From the NCBI GenBank assembly GCA_963783945.1, contig CAWAPS010000004.1:1-64000 (forward strand): a stretch of 64,000 bases of DNA, written 5' to 3'. This DNA comes from CAWAPS01 sp963783945 (GTDB lineage Bacteria; Actinomycetota; Acidimicrobiia; Acidimicrobiales; Palsa-688). The stretch's first letter is position 1. Each line of letters opens with the position of its first letter. Shown one piece after another: positions 28,201-36,788 of this stretch. The notes below the pieces were generated by a model. That model was not told the DNA's origin and made no database searches. It saw only the letters and a program-made list of their open reading frames with translations. Position numbers and translations under genes: made by a program.

Positions 28201-28500
28201 TCGAACTCGAGAGGCTTCGTGATCGCCATCACATCATCGTGGGACTGCTGTCGGCCTTAGACAACTGGACCGCCATCTCGGACCTCATTGCTGGCTGCGA
28301 CGACCGGAGCGAAGCCATCCAAGCGCTTTCAACCCCACCCCTTCTCTTTCTCGGAGGTCCAAGCAACGCACGTGGTTGACAGTCGCCTCTCGATGCGTAC
28401 AGGACAGGGCGGCCGGGTGCTTCATGAGGAGCGGGATCGAGTGCTCGCCGCTATAGAGATGATGACTGGACCTGCCGGCAGGCGACCGGAGCTACGTTGA
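28194..28500 (+). CDS. miniature GyrA/ParC coiled-coil protein (one frameshift)
   Basis: GTG start: VDFELERLRDRHHIIVGLLS, ALDNWTAISDLIAGCDDRSE. After a shift near 28350: FSEVQATHVVDSRLSMRTGQ, then GGRVLHEERDRVLAAIEMM. These match the coiled-coil arm and C-gate of type IIA topoisomerase A subunits (compare EGLLIALDNIDEVI and LSEIQAQAILDMRLQRLTG). The catalytic-tyrosine domain and beta-propeller are absent. At about 100 residues it might interfere with gyrase. Role inferred. Confidence 0.6.
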
Positions 28501-29038
28501 GGAACTCTTCACGTGGCACGACACCGCCCTCAGAAACGGTCGCCAACCGCACCGGCTGATGGACCTGGTCGGCGTCGGCCCTGATCATGACGACGCCCTT
28601 CGCGGCGGCACCCTGGTGCCGCAAACCCTGGCTTCCACCCAGGAGACCGCTCTCATCTCGATTCTAGAGAACCACACAGCATCGGCACGGTCATGGTTCG
28701 TGCTCTGGTATGGCGACTTCCATGGCGGCGCCGTAATTCCCGGGCGGTCGCTGATCGAGATCGACCAAGGCCCCTCCTCCCCGTACTGCGTGTTCACTGG
28801 GCTGCATCGGGCCTGGAAGGACTTCTGGACCTACCCGCGGTGGTGGTGGCCAGAAGATCGATCCTGGTGCTGGCAAACCGGTCTCGACCTGGACATGACC
28901 AACTGCGCTTACCTCGGCGCCTCCCACGAATGCGCGGAAGAAATCTTCGCCAGCACGGTCATCGAAGCCGTCGTCGCCGAACCAGACGATCCCGCCTGGG
29001 TCGGCATGGACACCGTCAACCGGCCGGCGTCCAGATAG
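28466..29038 (+). CDS. truncated member of the WWWPDDRAWC family
   Basis: Reads SYVEELFTWHDTALRNGRQP, ARSWFVLWYGDFHGG, TYPRWWWPEDRSWCWQTGLD, LDMTNCAYLGASHECAEEIF. It corresponds to the C-terminal two thirds of the 43030 protein; the N-terminal third is missing. The frame opens inside the 3' end of the GyrA-like gene, so it may be translated only by coupling. Family known in Actinobacteria, function unknown. Confidence 0.55.
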   Translation: MDLPAGDRSYVEELFTWHDTALRNGRQPHRLMDLVGVGPDHDDALRGGTLVPQTLASTQETALISILENHTASARSWFVLWYGDFHGGAVIPGRSLIEIDQGPSSPYCVFTGLHRAWKDFWTYPRWWWPEDRSWCWQTGLDLDMTNCAYLGASHECAEEIFASTVIEAVVAEPDDPAWVGMDTVNRPASR

Positions 29039-29040
29039 AG

Positions 29041-29120
29041 ACCGATCGCAGATTACGCCGATTACCGCGCCCACCGCTCCAGCGAGCAGAATCAGCCGGT
29101 GGGTGAGTGTTCTGTACTTG
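29041..29120 (-). repeat. attC-like site, two nested cores
   Basis: Core GCAGATTACG|CCGATTACCG, crossover 29057/29058, and a second core GCGAGCAGAATCAG near 29092; distal half GAGTGTTCTGTAC. The inner part matches the compact site at 10571. Confidence 0.55.
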
Positions 29121-29128
29121 TGGGAGGG

Positions 29129-29677
29129 TCACCAGCAGCTCCAGATTGCGGCTGGAGCGCCTTGGGTAGCAGGACGGCACGGGTTGAGGATAGGAGCCGG
29201 GCGGTGGCTGGCGGTTGGCGGCGGGCTGGGCGTTAGCTCGGCGGTCTGCGGCTGGTCGGCGGGCTCCTTCACAGTCGGAACTGGCCCGTACAGCAGCGTA
29301 CGCCAGTGGCCATGAACCCAGTTGAGAGCCAGTGAGACATCGAGGCGTCGACTCGGGCTGCACTCGACCGCGTAGTTGACGAACGCCGAACCGTACGTAG
29401 GTCCCATCGAGATGGACGCAACGGTGGTTGGGTAACCCCCGATGTTAGAGAGCGTTACTCGGGCATCGGCCGCGGTGGCGTGTGGAACCTCGAGTCGTGT
29501 CAAGGCCAAGGCGTTGTTCGTAGCAAAAGCCTGCGCCGCGACCTCGTTCGCGGCCGATGACAGGGTCTGGGTAGGGCGTCCGTTGGCATCGAAGCCTGTT
29601 GGTGTGCCATTTCCGCAGCCAACCACTATGCCACAGATGGCCACGACGCCCAACAGGAGGGCAAACCTCCGTGACAC
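29129..29677 (-). CDS. lipoprotein, paralogue of the 10.0-kb gene
   Basis: GTG start, signal RRFALLLGVVAICGIVVGC with lipobox IVVGC. Mature part NGTPTGFDANGRPTQTLSS, ARVTLSNIGGYPTTVASIS, LALNWVHGHWRTLLYGP. It lies on the same strand as its sites, as its paralogue does in the other arm. Confidence 0.65.
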   Translation of the reverse strand: MSRRFALLLGVVAICGIVVGCGNGTPTGFDANGRPTQTLSSAANEVAAQAFATNNALALTRLEVPHATAADARVTLSNIGGYPTTVASISMGPTYGSAFVNYAVECSPSRRLDVSLALNWVHGHWRTLLYGPVPTVKEPADQPQTAELTPSPPPTASHRPAPILNPCRPATQGAPAAIWSCW

Positions 29678-29750
29678 GCGATCCTCCTCATGCCCCTTCA
29701 ACTCAGCCCGAAAAGCGTACACGGCCAGATGGTCCGGGGGCCCCGCGAGG

Positions 29751-29831
29751 GAGCGAGAACGCCGAGTACGCGCTCTTCCGGGTGGGTCGACTAGTCTCCG
29801 GAGGAGCGCGTGTAAGACCATTACTGCGTGC
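29751..29831 (-). repeat. attC-like site
   Basis: Core GAGCGAGAACG|CCGAGTACGCGCTC, crossover 29761/29762; distal half AAGACCATTACTGCG. Confidence 0.6.
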
Positions 29832-30151
29832 ATCAATCGAGACGGCTTCTTGTGGCCGCTATTGTCGCAGCGCCTTTTATTCTCGGGGCCACGGCGTTGG
29901 CGCTCACTGGGTATGTGGTAGCAGGGGCAATTACAGGTACTGCCGGGATCGTTGCCGGAATCATCACCCCTTTTGTCGTGGTGGTTGGGCTCGGGCCTCG
30001 GTTCGAGCGAACGCTATATCAGGACCCAAATAGCCCTATCAACCAGGAATTCCGCGGCGCTGCTGGCGTTTGGCCCTATGGCGGAGGAGCCGTTGCTGTT
30101 GGATTTCGGCGATCCGAAGTACGGACCTGTCCTGCCCACTGTTCCGGCTGA
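29828..30151 (+). CDS. two-helix membrane protein
   Basis: GTG start, HQSRRLLVAAIVAAPFIL, GATALALTGYVVAGAITGTA, GIVAGIITPFVVVVGLG, then a soluble tail NSPINQEFRGAAGVWPYGGG. An overlapping frame from 30078 (MAEEPLLLDFGDPKYG) also looks coding, so the C-terminus may be frameshifted. Confidence 0.5.
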   Translation: MHQSRRLLVAAIVAAPFILGATALALTGYVVAGAITGTAGIVAGIITPFVVVVGLGPRFERTLYQDPNSPINQEFRGAAGVWPYGGGAVAVGFRRSEVRTCPAHCSG

Positions 30152-30303
30152 CGACCCCACAGAGTCGCCCCGCCAGTCTGGCTCACCGATCCGGATTCGA
30201 GAGGCGAGGGCACGCCTGCTAGCTCGTCGTCCTGACCACGACATAACTACTGATCTGTGTCCGCGCCCGTTTGCCGTGCGAAAACCGGAAGACGCCCCGA
30301 TCG

Positions 30304-30384
30304 ACGGGAGTGGGCGTCCGAGGGCCGCCGCCGACGATGACGAGCGGTCAACTGATCTGATCCGGCGTCCAGCCGCCCAGAGCG
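30304..30384 (-). repeat. 81-bp gene-less cassette, copy 2
   Basis: Bounded by CCCCGATCG|ACGGGAGTGGG and CGCCCAGAGCG|, where IS110 copy 3 begins. Same length as copies 1 and 3, with scattered substitutions. Confidence 0.72.
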
Positions 30385-31917
30385 ATGCTCCTAGGGATGT
30401 CAAGGGGTCATTTTCGGGCTTTCTGTTGGTTCGTCGGCGGGGGTTGCGGCAAGACACGGATGGGCCAGCTCGGGCAAGCTCTTAGTAGGCCAGCTGGCCC
30501 CCGTCGACGGGATCTTGAGAGGGTGGCAGCGGGTCGACAGATCGTTCTAAGGACGAGCCGTTAGGGCTGTCAGCCGATTCTCGGGTCAGGCCCGCCGCCA
30601 GAGTGTTCGCCGTTTAGACGGCGGCGATGATGTAGGGGTAGACCTCCCGGGCGACGTAGCGTTTGAGGACCCGGATGATCTCTTTCTTGGTACGGCCCTC
30701 CTTGGCTCGCCGTTCGACGTAGACGGCGGTGCGGGGGTCGGAGCTCATCCTGGTGATGACGATGTGCCACAACGCTGCGTTGGCTTGGCGGTTGCCGCCG
30801 GGGTTGAGCCGGTGACGAACGGTCTTGCCCGATGAGGCTTCGAGCGGGCTGACACCGCAGAGTCGGGCCCAGGCCGGCTCCGAGCGGAGTCGATCGGGAT
30901 TGTCGCCTGCGGCCACCAGCAGGTTGGCTGCCGCGTCGTTTGCCCACCCCATACAGGCTGAGCAACCCGGGCGCGGTGTCAGCCAGCAAGTTGTCGAGGA
31001 GCCGGTCGAGTTCGTTGCGCTCCGCGTCGAGTTCGAGGACACGCCGGCCGAGGGTTCGTAGCGCGGTTTTGGTGGCATAGGTGACCGGGTCGGCGTCGGC
31101 CCTGGGTCGCATCGCTGCAGCCCGCTTGGCGATCAGGCGGCGGGAAACCCCTTGCAGTGACTGGCGGATCTCCTCTGGGGCAGTGAACCCGAGATGGCGG
31201 ATCTGGTTCAGCGAAGCGATCTTCATATCCGCGCTCGAGCGTCTGGCCACCATCACCGCACGGATGGCCTCCACGTTCCCGTCCTTGGTCTTGGCCGCCC
31301 CCAGCTGACGCTGACCCTGAGCAGCCCGGGCCGCCTCGACGGCGTCGACCGTGTCGTTCTTGCCCTTACGCCGGCGCTCCTGACGGTTGGGTCGATCCAC
31401 CTCGAGCACCTCTACACCTGCGTCGCGCAAGAACCGGGCCAGGCTCGCCCCATACGACCCCGTGCCCTCCACGCCGACCCGGGCCACCCGACCCAGGTCG
31501 CGCAGCCATCCCAGTAGCTGCCGGTTGCCCTCCACCGTGGTCGGGAACGACTCCACGCCCAACAGACCACCGATGCGGTCCAAGGCTGCGGCAACATTCA
31601 CATCCAGATGCGTATCCACACCACCAGTCACCCGGCGCGGGCTACCTACCATTGACAGGTCCATCCCTTCCCTAGCTGAACGGTTCGGGATGGCACAGCC
31701 GCCATCGTGCGGCACGGTGGATCGTCCTGTTCCCGCAGGGCGATCCGCCACACTCAAACGACAGGCCATCACCTCGGGCCCAGCCGAACCACGCTCATCA
31801 CAGACAGGCTGACCGTCAACCTGCTTATAAGTCAGACCAGGCCGAGGCAAGCTGACCGTAACTTCCATCAACCATCAACTGGTGGATGACCGAGCAGCTC
31901 TAGCTACATTCTCCGTG
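30385..31917 (-). mobile_element. IS110/IS1111-type element, copy 3
   Basis: 1533 bp, almost identical to copies 1 and 2, with the same boundaries ATGCTCCTAGG and ATTCTCCGTG. Confidence 0.92.
30614..31652 (-). pseudogene. IS110-family DEDD transposase, copy 3 (one frameshift)
   Basis: Best-preserved copy: one frame runs from MVGSPRRVTGGVDTHLDVN through NDTVDAVEAARAAQGQRQL and past ADMKIASLNQIRHLGF to LLSLYGVGK. A single indel near 30936 then breaks the Tnp20 end, which continues in another frame to YPYIIAAV. Copy 2 is intact at that point and broken elsewhere. Confidence 0.88.
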
Positions 31918-32021
31918 CCGACTCTGGGCGGGGTGGCCGGCGGACCTATGGATCGGGGGCGGCGCAATACCCACCGATCTGGGCGCTACTCGACCTGGGT
32001 CCGGGACGCTAGGTTCGAGGC

Positions 32022-32459
32022 GTGGACTGGCGCTTTGGCGACCAGGGGGCCGCCGTGCTCGTGGCGGCGCAGGAGACGGTGTTCCGCCGCGGGGACGACG
32101 CGATCAGGGCGGAACACCTATTACTCGGGGTTCTTGAGCAGTCAGACGGGGTGGCAGTCGAGACCGCTGGGCATCAGGGGCTAACTCTTGATTCCGTCAA
32201 TAGGGCTCTATCTGAGACCTCACCTCCCCAGGGACTGGCGTTCGAGACGATCCCACCTTTCGCTGCCGAGTCGCAGGCGGTCCTCGAAGGCGCGTCCGAG
32301 CAGTCCCTATCCCGCGACGCCAGTGCCGTAGGGCCAGAGCACATCCTGCTTGCCCTGTTGGACTCGTCGTCAGATCGCATCCTCGCGATCCTCGACGTCG
32401 TTGGAGCCGATCCCGGCCAGCTTCGTGTCGAGCTGCTCGCCCGAATGGGCGAGGAATAG
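32022..32459 (+). CDS. stand-alone Clp N-domain protein
   Basis: GTG start, 145 residues. Two Clp repeats: AAVLVAAQETVFRRGDDAIR followed by AEHLLLGVLEQSDG, and QAVLEGASEQSLSRD followed by PEHILLALLDSSSDRILAIL. This is the adaptor- and substrate-binding N-domain of ClpC/ClpA without any ATPase module. It could act as a decoy or adaptor for Clp proteolysis. That role is inferred. Confidence 0.7.
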   Translation: MDWRFGDQGAAVLVAAQETVFRRGDDAIRAEHLLLGVLEQSDGVAVETAGHQGLTLDSVNRALSETSPPQGLAFETIPPFAAESQAVLEGASEQSLSRDASAVGPEHILLALLDSSSDRILAILDVVGADPGQLRVELLARMGEE

Positions 32460-32460
32460 A

Positions 32461-32542
32461 ACCAACGCCATGCCGAATATCTCGTCCCCCAGGCTCCGGT
32501 CACAGGCCCGGCTGCGGGTGCTAGGAGCGTCGTTATGTGTGT
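32461..32542 (-). repeat. attC-like site
   Basis: Core CAACGCCATG|CCGAATATC, crossover 32472/32473; distal half GAGCGTCGTTATGTG. Confidence 0.65.
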
Positions 32543-33068
32543 GCGAGGGTTGTCCGCATTTGTTCCGGTAGGGCCTCGAGATCTCCCAACCACGCCCGAT
32601 CTCGATGAGGGATAACCCCAAGGTCCGGAAGGCTGTTCAGCAGGTCGACTAGGCCGGCCAGAGCGGAGGCTGGGATCGGGTAGGAGAGCTGGACGCCCGC
32701 GTTGCCGCAACCTCGATCTCCGCAGCTGCACAAAGATATGCGGGCGATCCCCGTCGGCGCGCCCTTCTGCGTCGGTCACGACCGATAGCCCATCCGAGTC
32801 GTCGGGCTGTCCCGTCCACGCCTGTATGTGGATGCGTGCCCTGTCGTCGTCTGTGATGTCAATGAGCAGATTGACGCCCTTGCGAACCGCGTAGAACCGC
32901 CTCCGTGACCTGGTGACCGGCGTAATCCTTGCTGGTAAGAGCGGCGTGTCGGTTCCATCCGCCTACTTCGATGCGCTTGCGTTCCCAGTCGATCTTGACG
33001 TCCGGCACTACGCCATGATGCCCCACGAGACGCTCATAGCCGACTCTGCGCTCAGGCGGGAGGCACAT
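32533..33068 (-). CDS. hypothetical protein with a cysteine cluster (frameshifted)
   Basis: Three frames in order: VPDVKIDWERKRIEVGGWN; VRKGVNLLIDITDDDRARIH; then CSCGDRGCGNAGVQLSYPI, ALAGLVDLLNSLPDLGVIP, ending EALPEQMRTTLAHT. The CxCxxxxC cluster may bind metal. It may also be two adjacent genes. The stop overlaps the distal half-site. Confidence 0.45.
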
Positions 33069-33112
33069 CCCGGTTCAACGACGGCGCACGAGCGAATTTT
33101 CTGTCGCTTCTA
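33031..33112 (-). repeat. attC-like site
   Basis: Core GCTCATAG|CCGACTCTGCG, crossover 33039/33040; distal half GAGCGAATTTTCTGTCG. A second possible core TGTTG|CCGAAAATC follows near 33169 with distal GACAATCATCTGCG. Confidence 0.55.
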
Positions 33113-33273
33113 GCTCCGCACCACTGCCTCCTCTTCGCCGTCCTCAATTGGCTTACATGTTGTTGCCGAAAATCTCGTCTCGACTGGACCCGCCAGAGTG
33201 ACTGGACAATCATCTGCGTGGCCTTGCCGTAGGTTGGCGGACGTGCGCGAAGGCACCGATTGGATCGTGGGCA

Positions 33274-34425
33274 ATGTCTAGGTCGTTCCAGGTGTTTTTG
33301 GCGGAGCGTCCTGATGTCTGGGCGATTCTGGAGCCGTTGGGGTGGGAGCGAGCACGCCCAAGTCCCATGTCGGACAGGGAGCCTGATCGCTTCGACCTTG
33401 AGGGACGGGATTGGCGAGCGTTCGTGTGGGGTCCAAGCCGAATGTCATTCGAGGATGCCCCGCCACAAGCGAACGCGATGCAGCCGGGCATCTCGTGGCA
33501 TGTTGCGATCTCCGTGGATGGGTCCGAGAAGGGCTTGAACCGCGTGATGAGAGCGGTCCGTGCCATCGCCAAGACCGGGCCTGGCTTGATCGCCGACGAG
33601 GATAACCTTTGGAGACCAGGAAGTTCCCAGCGAACCAGGTGGACCATCCCGCCGACGCCGCTCAGCTCAGAACGCGAGTGGCTGACCCTGATCTGGTGGA
33701 CCGTTGACTCCTCGATAGCCACCCTCCCGGGGGCCGGAACCTTCGTCGAGACGCTGCGACGGGTACTACCCGAGGCGATGCCCGTCCGCTGGGGCGATAC
33801 CGAGCCCTTCTCGCAAAGCCTTGAGCACGAAGGGGAGGAAGGACTGGCCCGCTTCATCCAGCAGCGGTTGATCACCCATGACGCCCCCCACACCAAGGTG
33901 CAGCCGCCGTTCCGTATCCTCAGCATCCATTCGGCTGGTCTGCTAGGAACAGAATCGAACCTCTACGACCCGATGGCCCTTCGCATCGAGGTGGGCGGAT
34001 CGATCCTCAACCAGGCCGGAGGGGGAAGCCGGCTCGCCGCGGCGTTCCGGGAGATCTCGCAAGTCCTGCGCCCGTTCTACGCTGAAGCGCGGTTCGAACA
34101 AATCATCGAGTGGAACCAAGACGAGCCGGTCATAGACGGAGTTCCTCCGATCAACGACTGGTACTGGAACGGCTTTCCCAGAGTCGCGCCGATGGCCATG
34201 GTGATCGGCCGGCCATACACAACCCACTGGCATGACGGGGGCGGAAACCTCGACCACGGGATGATCTTCTACACCAGCGACGCCTGGCCCGACCCTCCTC
34301 TCCGCGGGGTGCCGATCGCGGCCGAGGAGCTACTCCAAGAGTTCGACCCGCGTGCGGTAACGACTCCCACCAGCTCGTGGGGGGAATATCCCAAGGCAAC
34401 CCCGCCTATATGGCCCTTCCAGTAA
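33274..34425 (+). CDS. hypothetical protein, paralogue of the 8.5-kb gene
   Basis: ATG start, 383 residues, intact. SRSFQVFLAERPDVWAILEP, GISWHVAISVDGSEKG, EDNLWRPGSSQRTRWTIPP, FPRVAPMAMVIGRPYTTHW. Two long homologues in opposite arms, both intact, suggest the protein is maintained. Confidence 0.62.
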   Translation: MSRSFQVFLAERPDVWAILEPLGWERARPSPMSDREPDRFDLEGRDWRAFVWGPSRMSFEDAPPQANAMQPGISWHVAISVDGSEKGLNRVMRAVRAIAKTGPGLIADEDNLWRPGSSQRTRWTIPPTPLSSEREWLTLIWWTVDSSIATLPGAGTFVETLRRVLPEAMPVRWGDTEPFSQSLEHEGEEGLARFIQQRLITHDAPHTKVQPPFRILSIHSAGLLGTESNLYDPMALRIEVGGSILNQAGGGSRLAAAFREISQVLRPFYAEARFEQIIEWNQDEPVIDGVPPINDWYWNGFPRVAPMAMVIGRPYTTHWHDGGGNLDHGMIFYTSDAWPDPPLRGVPIAAEELLQEFDPRAVTTPTSSWGEYPKATPPIWPFQ

Positions 34426-34602
34426 GCCCGCACATGACGACATAGCATCCGATCTGGCTCCCTTCGCCGAGATCAACAGCAAACCCGAAGGCCGAGCAGA
34501 TCGACGGCAGTGCGCTGATGGCAGTTCACGGTGACTGGTTGCGGGGGTGGGTCCCGGCGGTGGCGGAGGCCGCAGGATCCACCCCGGGTGTCGGTCCGGG
34601 AG

Positions 34603-35520
34603 CTATCGGGCGGCTCCAGCGACGAAGGCGGCGACGATATAGGTGGCGTGACGGTCGAGGGAGACTCTGGCCCGGTCGTATCGCATGGTCGTTCGGGGGT
34701 CGGCGTGGCTGGCGGCCTCTTGTACGTCTCGGAGGGGCACGCCGGCGTCGAGGGCGGCGGTGATGAAGGCATGGCGGAGAGTGTGGGGTCCGACCGGCTT
34801 GGTGATCCCGGCCCGCCGGGCTACCCGGCGCACCATCCGGGCCGCGCCGTGGCGGTCGAGGCGGCGGCCGTCGCCGGTCACGAAGATCGGCCCTTGGCAT
34901 CGCTGCCCGACGGCCAGGTCCACGGCCCGGGCGGTGCGCGGCGCTAGAGGGATGGTGACGGTTTTGCCGCCCTTGCGAACCACGGTGAGGGTGCGGTGGC
35001 CGCGCTCGACGCCTAGAGCTTCGATGTCGGCCCCGCAGGCTTCGGACACCCGCAGCCCGTTGAGGGCCAGCAGGGACATCAGGGCGTGTTCGGCGGGGCC
35101 GCCCAACCCGGCGGCGACCAGCAAGGCGCCGACCTCGTTGCGGTCCAGGCCGACGGCGTGGGACTCATAGTCCAGGCGGGGCCGGCGGACATGGACCGCC
35201 GGGGAATGATCGAGGAGATCCTCCTCTACGGCGTAGCGGTATAGGCCCGCCACGGTGCACAGCCGCCGCGACACCGTCGCCCGAGCCCGGCCACAGTCTT
35301 CAAGGTGGCGGCCGAAGGCTTCGATGTCGGCGCGTCGGGCCTCGAAGAGATGCAGGCCGTGGTCGGTGCACCAAGCGGTGAACTGGCGCAGATCCAGCAC
35401 GTAGGCGTCGCGGGTCATCCCGCTGTAGCCGGCCAGGAACCCGGCCAGCGCCAAGCGCTCCCCGTCGCTGAACTCCGGTTGGGTGGCGACCAGCACCGTA
35501 GATGTGATCGTGGTGGACAT
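34603..35520 (-). CDS. tyrosine recombinase (phage/Xer-type integrase)
   Basis: ATG at 35520 behind GGAGG; 305 residues. SAM-like N-domain (GYSGMTRDAYVLDLRQFTAW), then catalytic residues R in LNGLRVSEACG, K in VVRKGGKTVTIPL, HxxR in GPHTLRHAFITAAL, H in ASHADPRTTMRYD and the nucleophile region RYDRARVSLDRHATY. It lacks the insert between the second patch and HxxR that marks IntI. Cores at 34503/34504 (GAGCAGATCG|ACGG) and 35684/35685 make it a cassette itself. It might drive cassette exchange or be a passenger. Confidence 0.8.
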   Translation of the reverse strand: MSTTITSTVLVATQPEFSDGERLALAGFLAGYSGMTRDAYVLDLRQFTAWCTDHGLHLFEARRADIEAFGRHLEDCGRARATVSRRLCTVAGLYRYAVEEDLLDHSPAVHVRRPRLDYESHAVGLDRNEVGALLVAAGLGGPAEHALMSLLALNGLRVSEACGADIEALGVERGHRTLTVVRKGGKTVTIPLAPRTARAVDLAVGQRCQGPIFVTGDGRRLDRHGAARMVRRVARRAGITKPVGPHTLRHAFITAALDAGVPLRDVQEAASHADPRTTMRYDRARVSLDRHATYIVAAFVAGAAR

Positions 35521-35675
35521 CGGTTTTGTTCCTCCAGGGTCAGGCCGAGACCCGGAGCCGCAGCGACCACGCCCCGGCAACAATGAAACCCCGAACGTAC
35601 GACCCCGCCACGCCGCCCACGCCCAGTGACCACCGAGCAGGTGCCATCACCACCCCCACACCCAACCCGCAGCAC

Positions 35676-35752
35676 GCCATACCGCCGAATAGTTCGCGTG
35701 AGTCTTGCCCCGCCTCGGCTGTCAGTGGCGCTCAAGGTGGAACATTCGGAGT
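35676..35752 (-). repeat. attC-like site
   Basis: Core GCCATACCG|CCGAATAGTTCGCG, crossover 35684/35685; distal half GGTGGAACATTCGG. Confidence 0.6.
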
Positions 35753-35858
35753 GGATTCCTCTCTGCGCTGGGGTCCAAACTGAGAGGCCCGCTTGATGGG
35801 CCGTGGGTGCGCGAGGGGCTCGGTCACATAGCGGGAGGGATACGGCAGGAGACCTGGA

Positions 35859-36278
35859 ATGCATGTGACTTATCACATCTGGATGGATTACGTCGGCGAG
35901 CGCCCGGGCGAGGTGCTCGAAGCTCTGGCCGCGGCAGCCCGTCGGCCGGCGGCAACCGCCCAAGTCGCGGACCCCGTGTATATCGACGCCACAACAGTGG
36001 CGGGCATTTTCGCTGACGACCGGGCAGGCATCCAATCAAGCGAACGCCGTGGTCCCGACAAGGCTGTCCGTTCCGCAGTCCGCCGAGCCAGCCGCTTCAT
36101 CTCTAGCGGCGGCCGCGATGTGGTCGGCACTGCGGAGCACCCCTTCAACCCCGAGTTACTTACCCCTCCCGACGCGGGAGAATCGTCGTGGTTCCAACAG
36201 AGCTTTGGGTTGTCACGAGCATTCCTCACCCCGACTCTAAGCAAGCGAATTTCGGCCTGGCCCGCTATCCGGCGGTAG
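35859..36278 (+). CDS. hypothetical protein
   Basis: ATG start after GGAGACC; 139 residues. MHVTYHIWMDYVGERPGEVL, EALAAAARRPAATAQVADPV, AVRRASRFISSGGRDVVGTA, SSWFQQSFGLSRAFLTPTLS. Soluble, no recognised family. Confidence 0.5.
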   Translation: MHVTYHIWMDYVGERPGEVLEALAAAARRPAATAQVADPVYIDATTVAGIFADDRAGIQSSERRGPDKAVRSAVRRASRFISSGGRDVVGTAEHPFNPELLTPPDAGESSWFQQSFGLSRAFLTPTLSKRISAWPAIRR

Positions 36279-36672
36279 TGAGCAGCACGCCAGCCACCGG
36301 AAGGGCGGGCTCGATCCCGACTGCTCTTGGCGATGGCTGGCACTGGTAACGCGGGTAGAAGCGGGACCGAGGCACAAGCAAGACGAGCGGTCATCGACGC
36401 GGGCCTAGCGGGAGCGGCCTCGGAAGGGGCACGCACCAATATGCTCCGCATGTGAACCATGGCAACCGGTGGTCCGCCGTACATATCATTCGATCGGCGC
36501 TCTCCGCCTGGGCCTAGCGCAAAGGATCGGAAGCCGAGCAGATCGACGGTGTAGCGCTTGGCCACTCTGCTGGGCTTACCGCCGATGAGCGCTGAACACG
36601 CGGCCAGATCACTCGGAGCGTTCTGGCGCGGCGCTGATCCAGCTCGAGGGTTCGCGGGAGTGCTCGGGATCG
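36279..36672. other. two short cassettes without confident genes
   Basis: A 40-codon open frame (36332, MAGTGNAGRSGTEAQARRAV) and a TTG-start frame at 36558 (LATLLGLPPMSAEHAARSL) occupy this stretch. A core GAGCAGATCG|ACGGTG at 36545/36546 divides it, and a very compact site GGCCAGATCACTCGGAGC followed by GTTCTGGCG lies near 36611. Confidence 0.35.
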
Positions 36673-36750
36673 CCGATTCCCGAGCCTGTCGGGGGGATAG
36701 TCGCGGCTGGCTGTCGATAGCGCGAGAGGGATCGATCTGTACGATCGCCT
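36662..36750 (-). repeat. attC-like site, start of the 404-bp shared cassette
   Basis: Arms GCTCGGGAT and ATTCCCGAGC are inverted around CGCCG; crossover 36672/36673. Distal half GGGATCGATCTGTACG. Homologous to 10966-11045 inverted. Confidence 0.7.
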
Positions 36751-36788
36751 TGCCCGACGATCCCTGCAGCGGATAACCGACTCGTATC

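Larger units (their letters stand above)
30375..31990 (-). repeat. attC-like site interrupted by IS110 copy 3
   Basis: Left half CCGCCCAGAGCG (to 30384) and right half CCGACTCTGGGCGG (from 31918) form perfect inverted arms CGCCCAGAG and CTCTGGGCG around CGCCGA once the element is removed. The distal half (about 31965) is weak. Confidence 0.65.

Noticed and set aside
34603..35520. Calling the recombinase an integron integrase IntI
   Set aside because: The stretch between the second patch and HTLRH is too short to hold the IntI-specific insert, and no attI is recognisable next to it.
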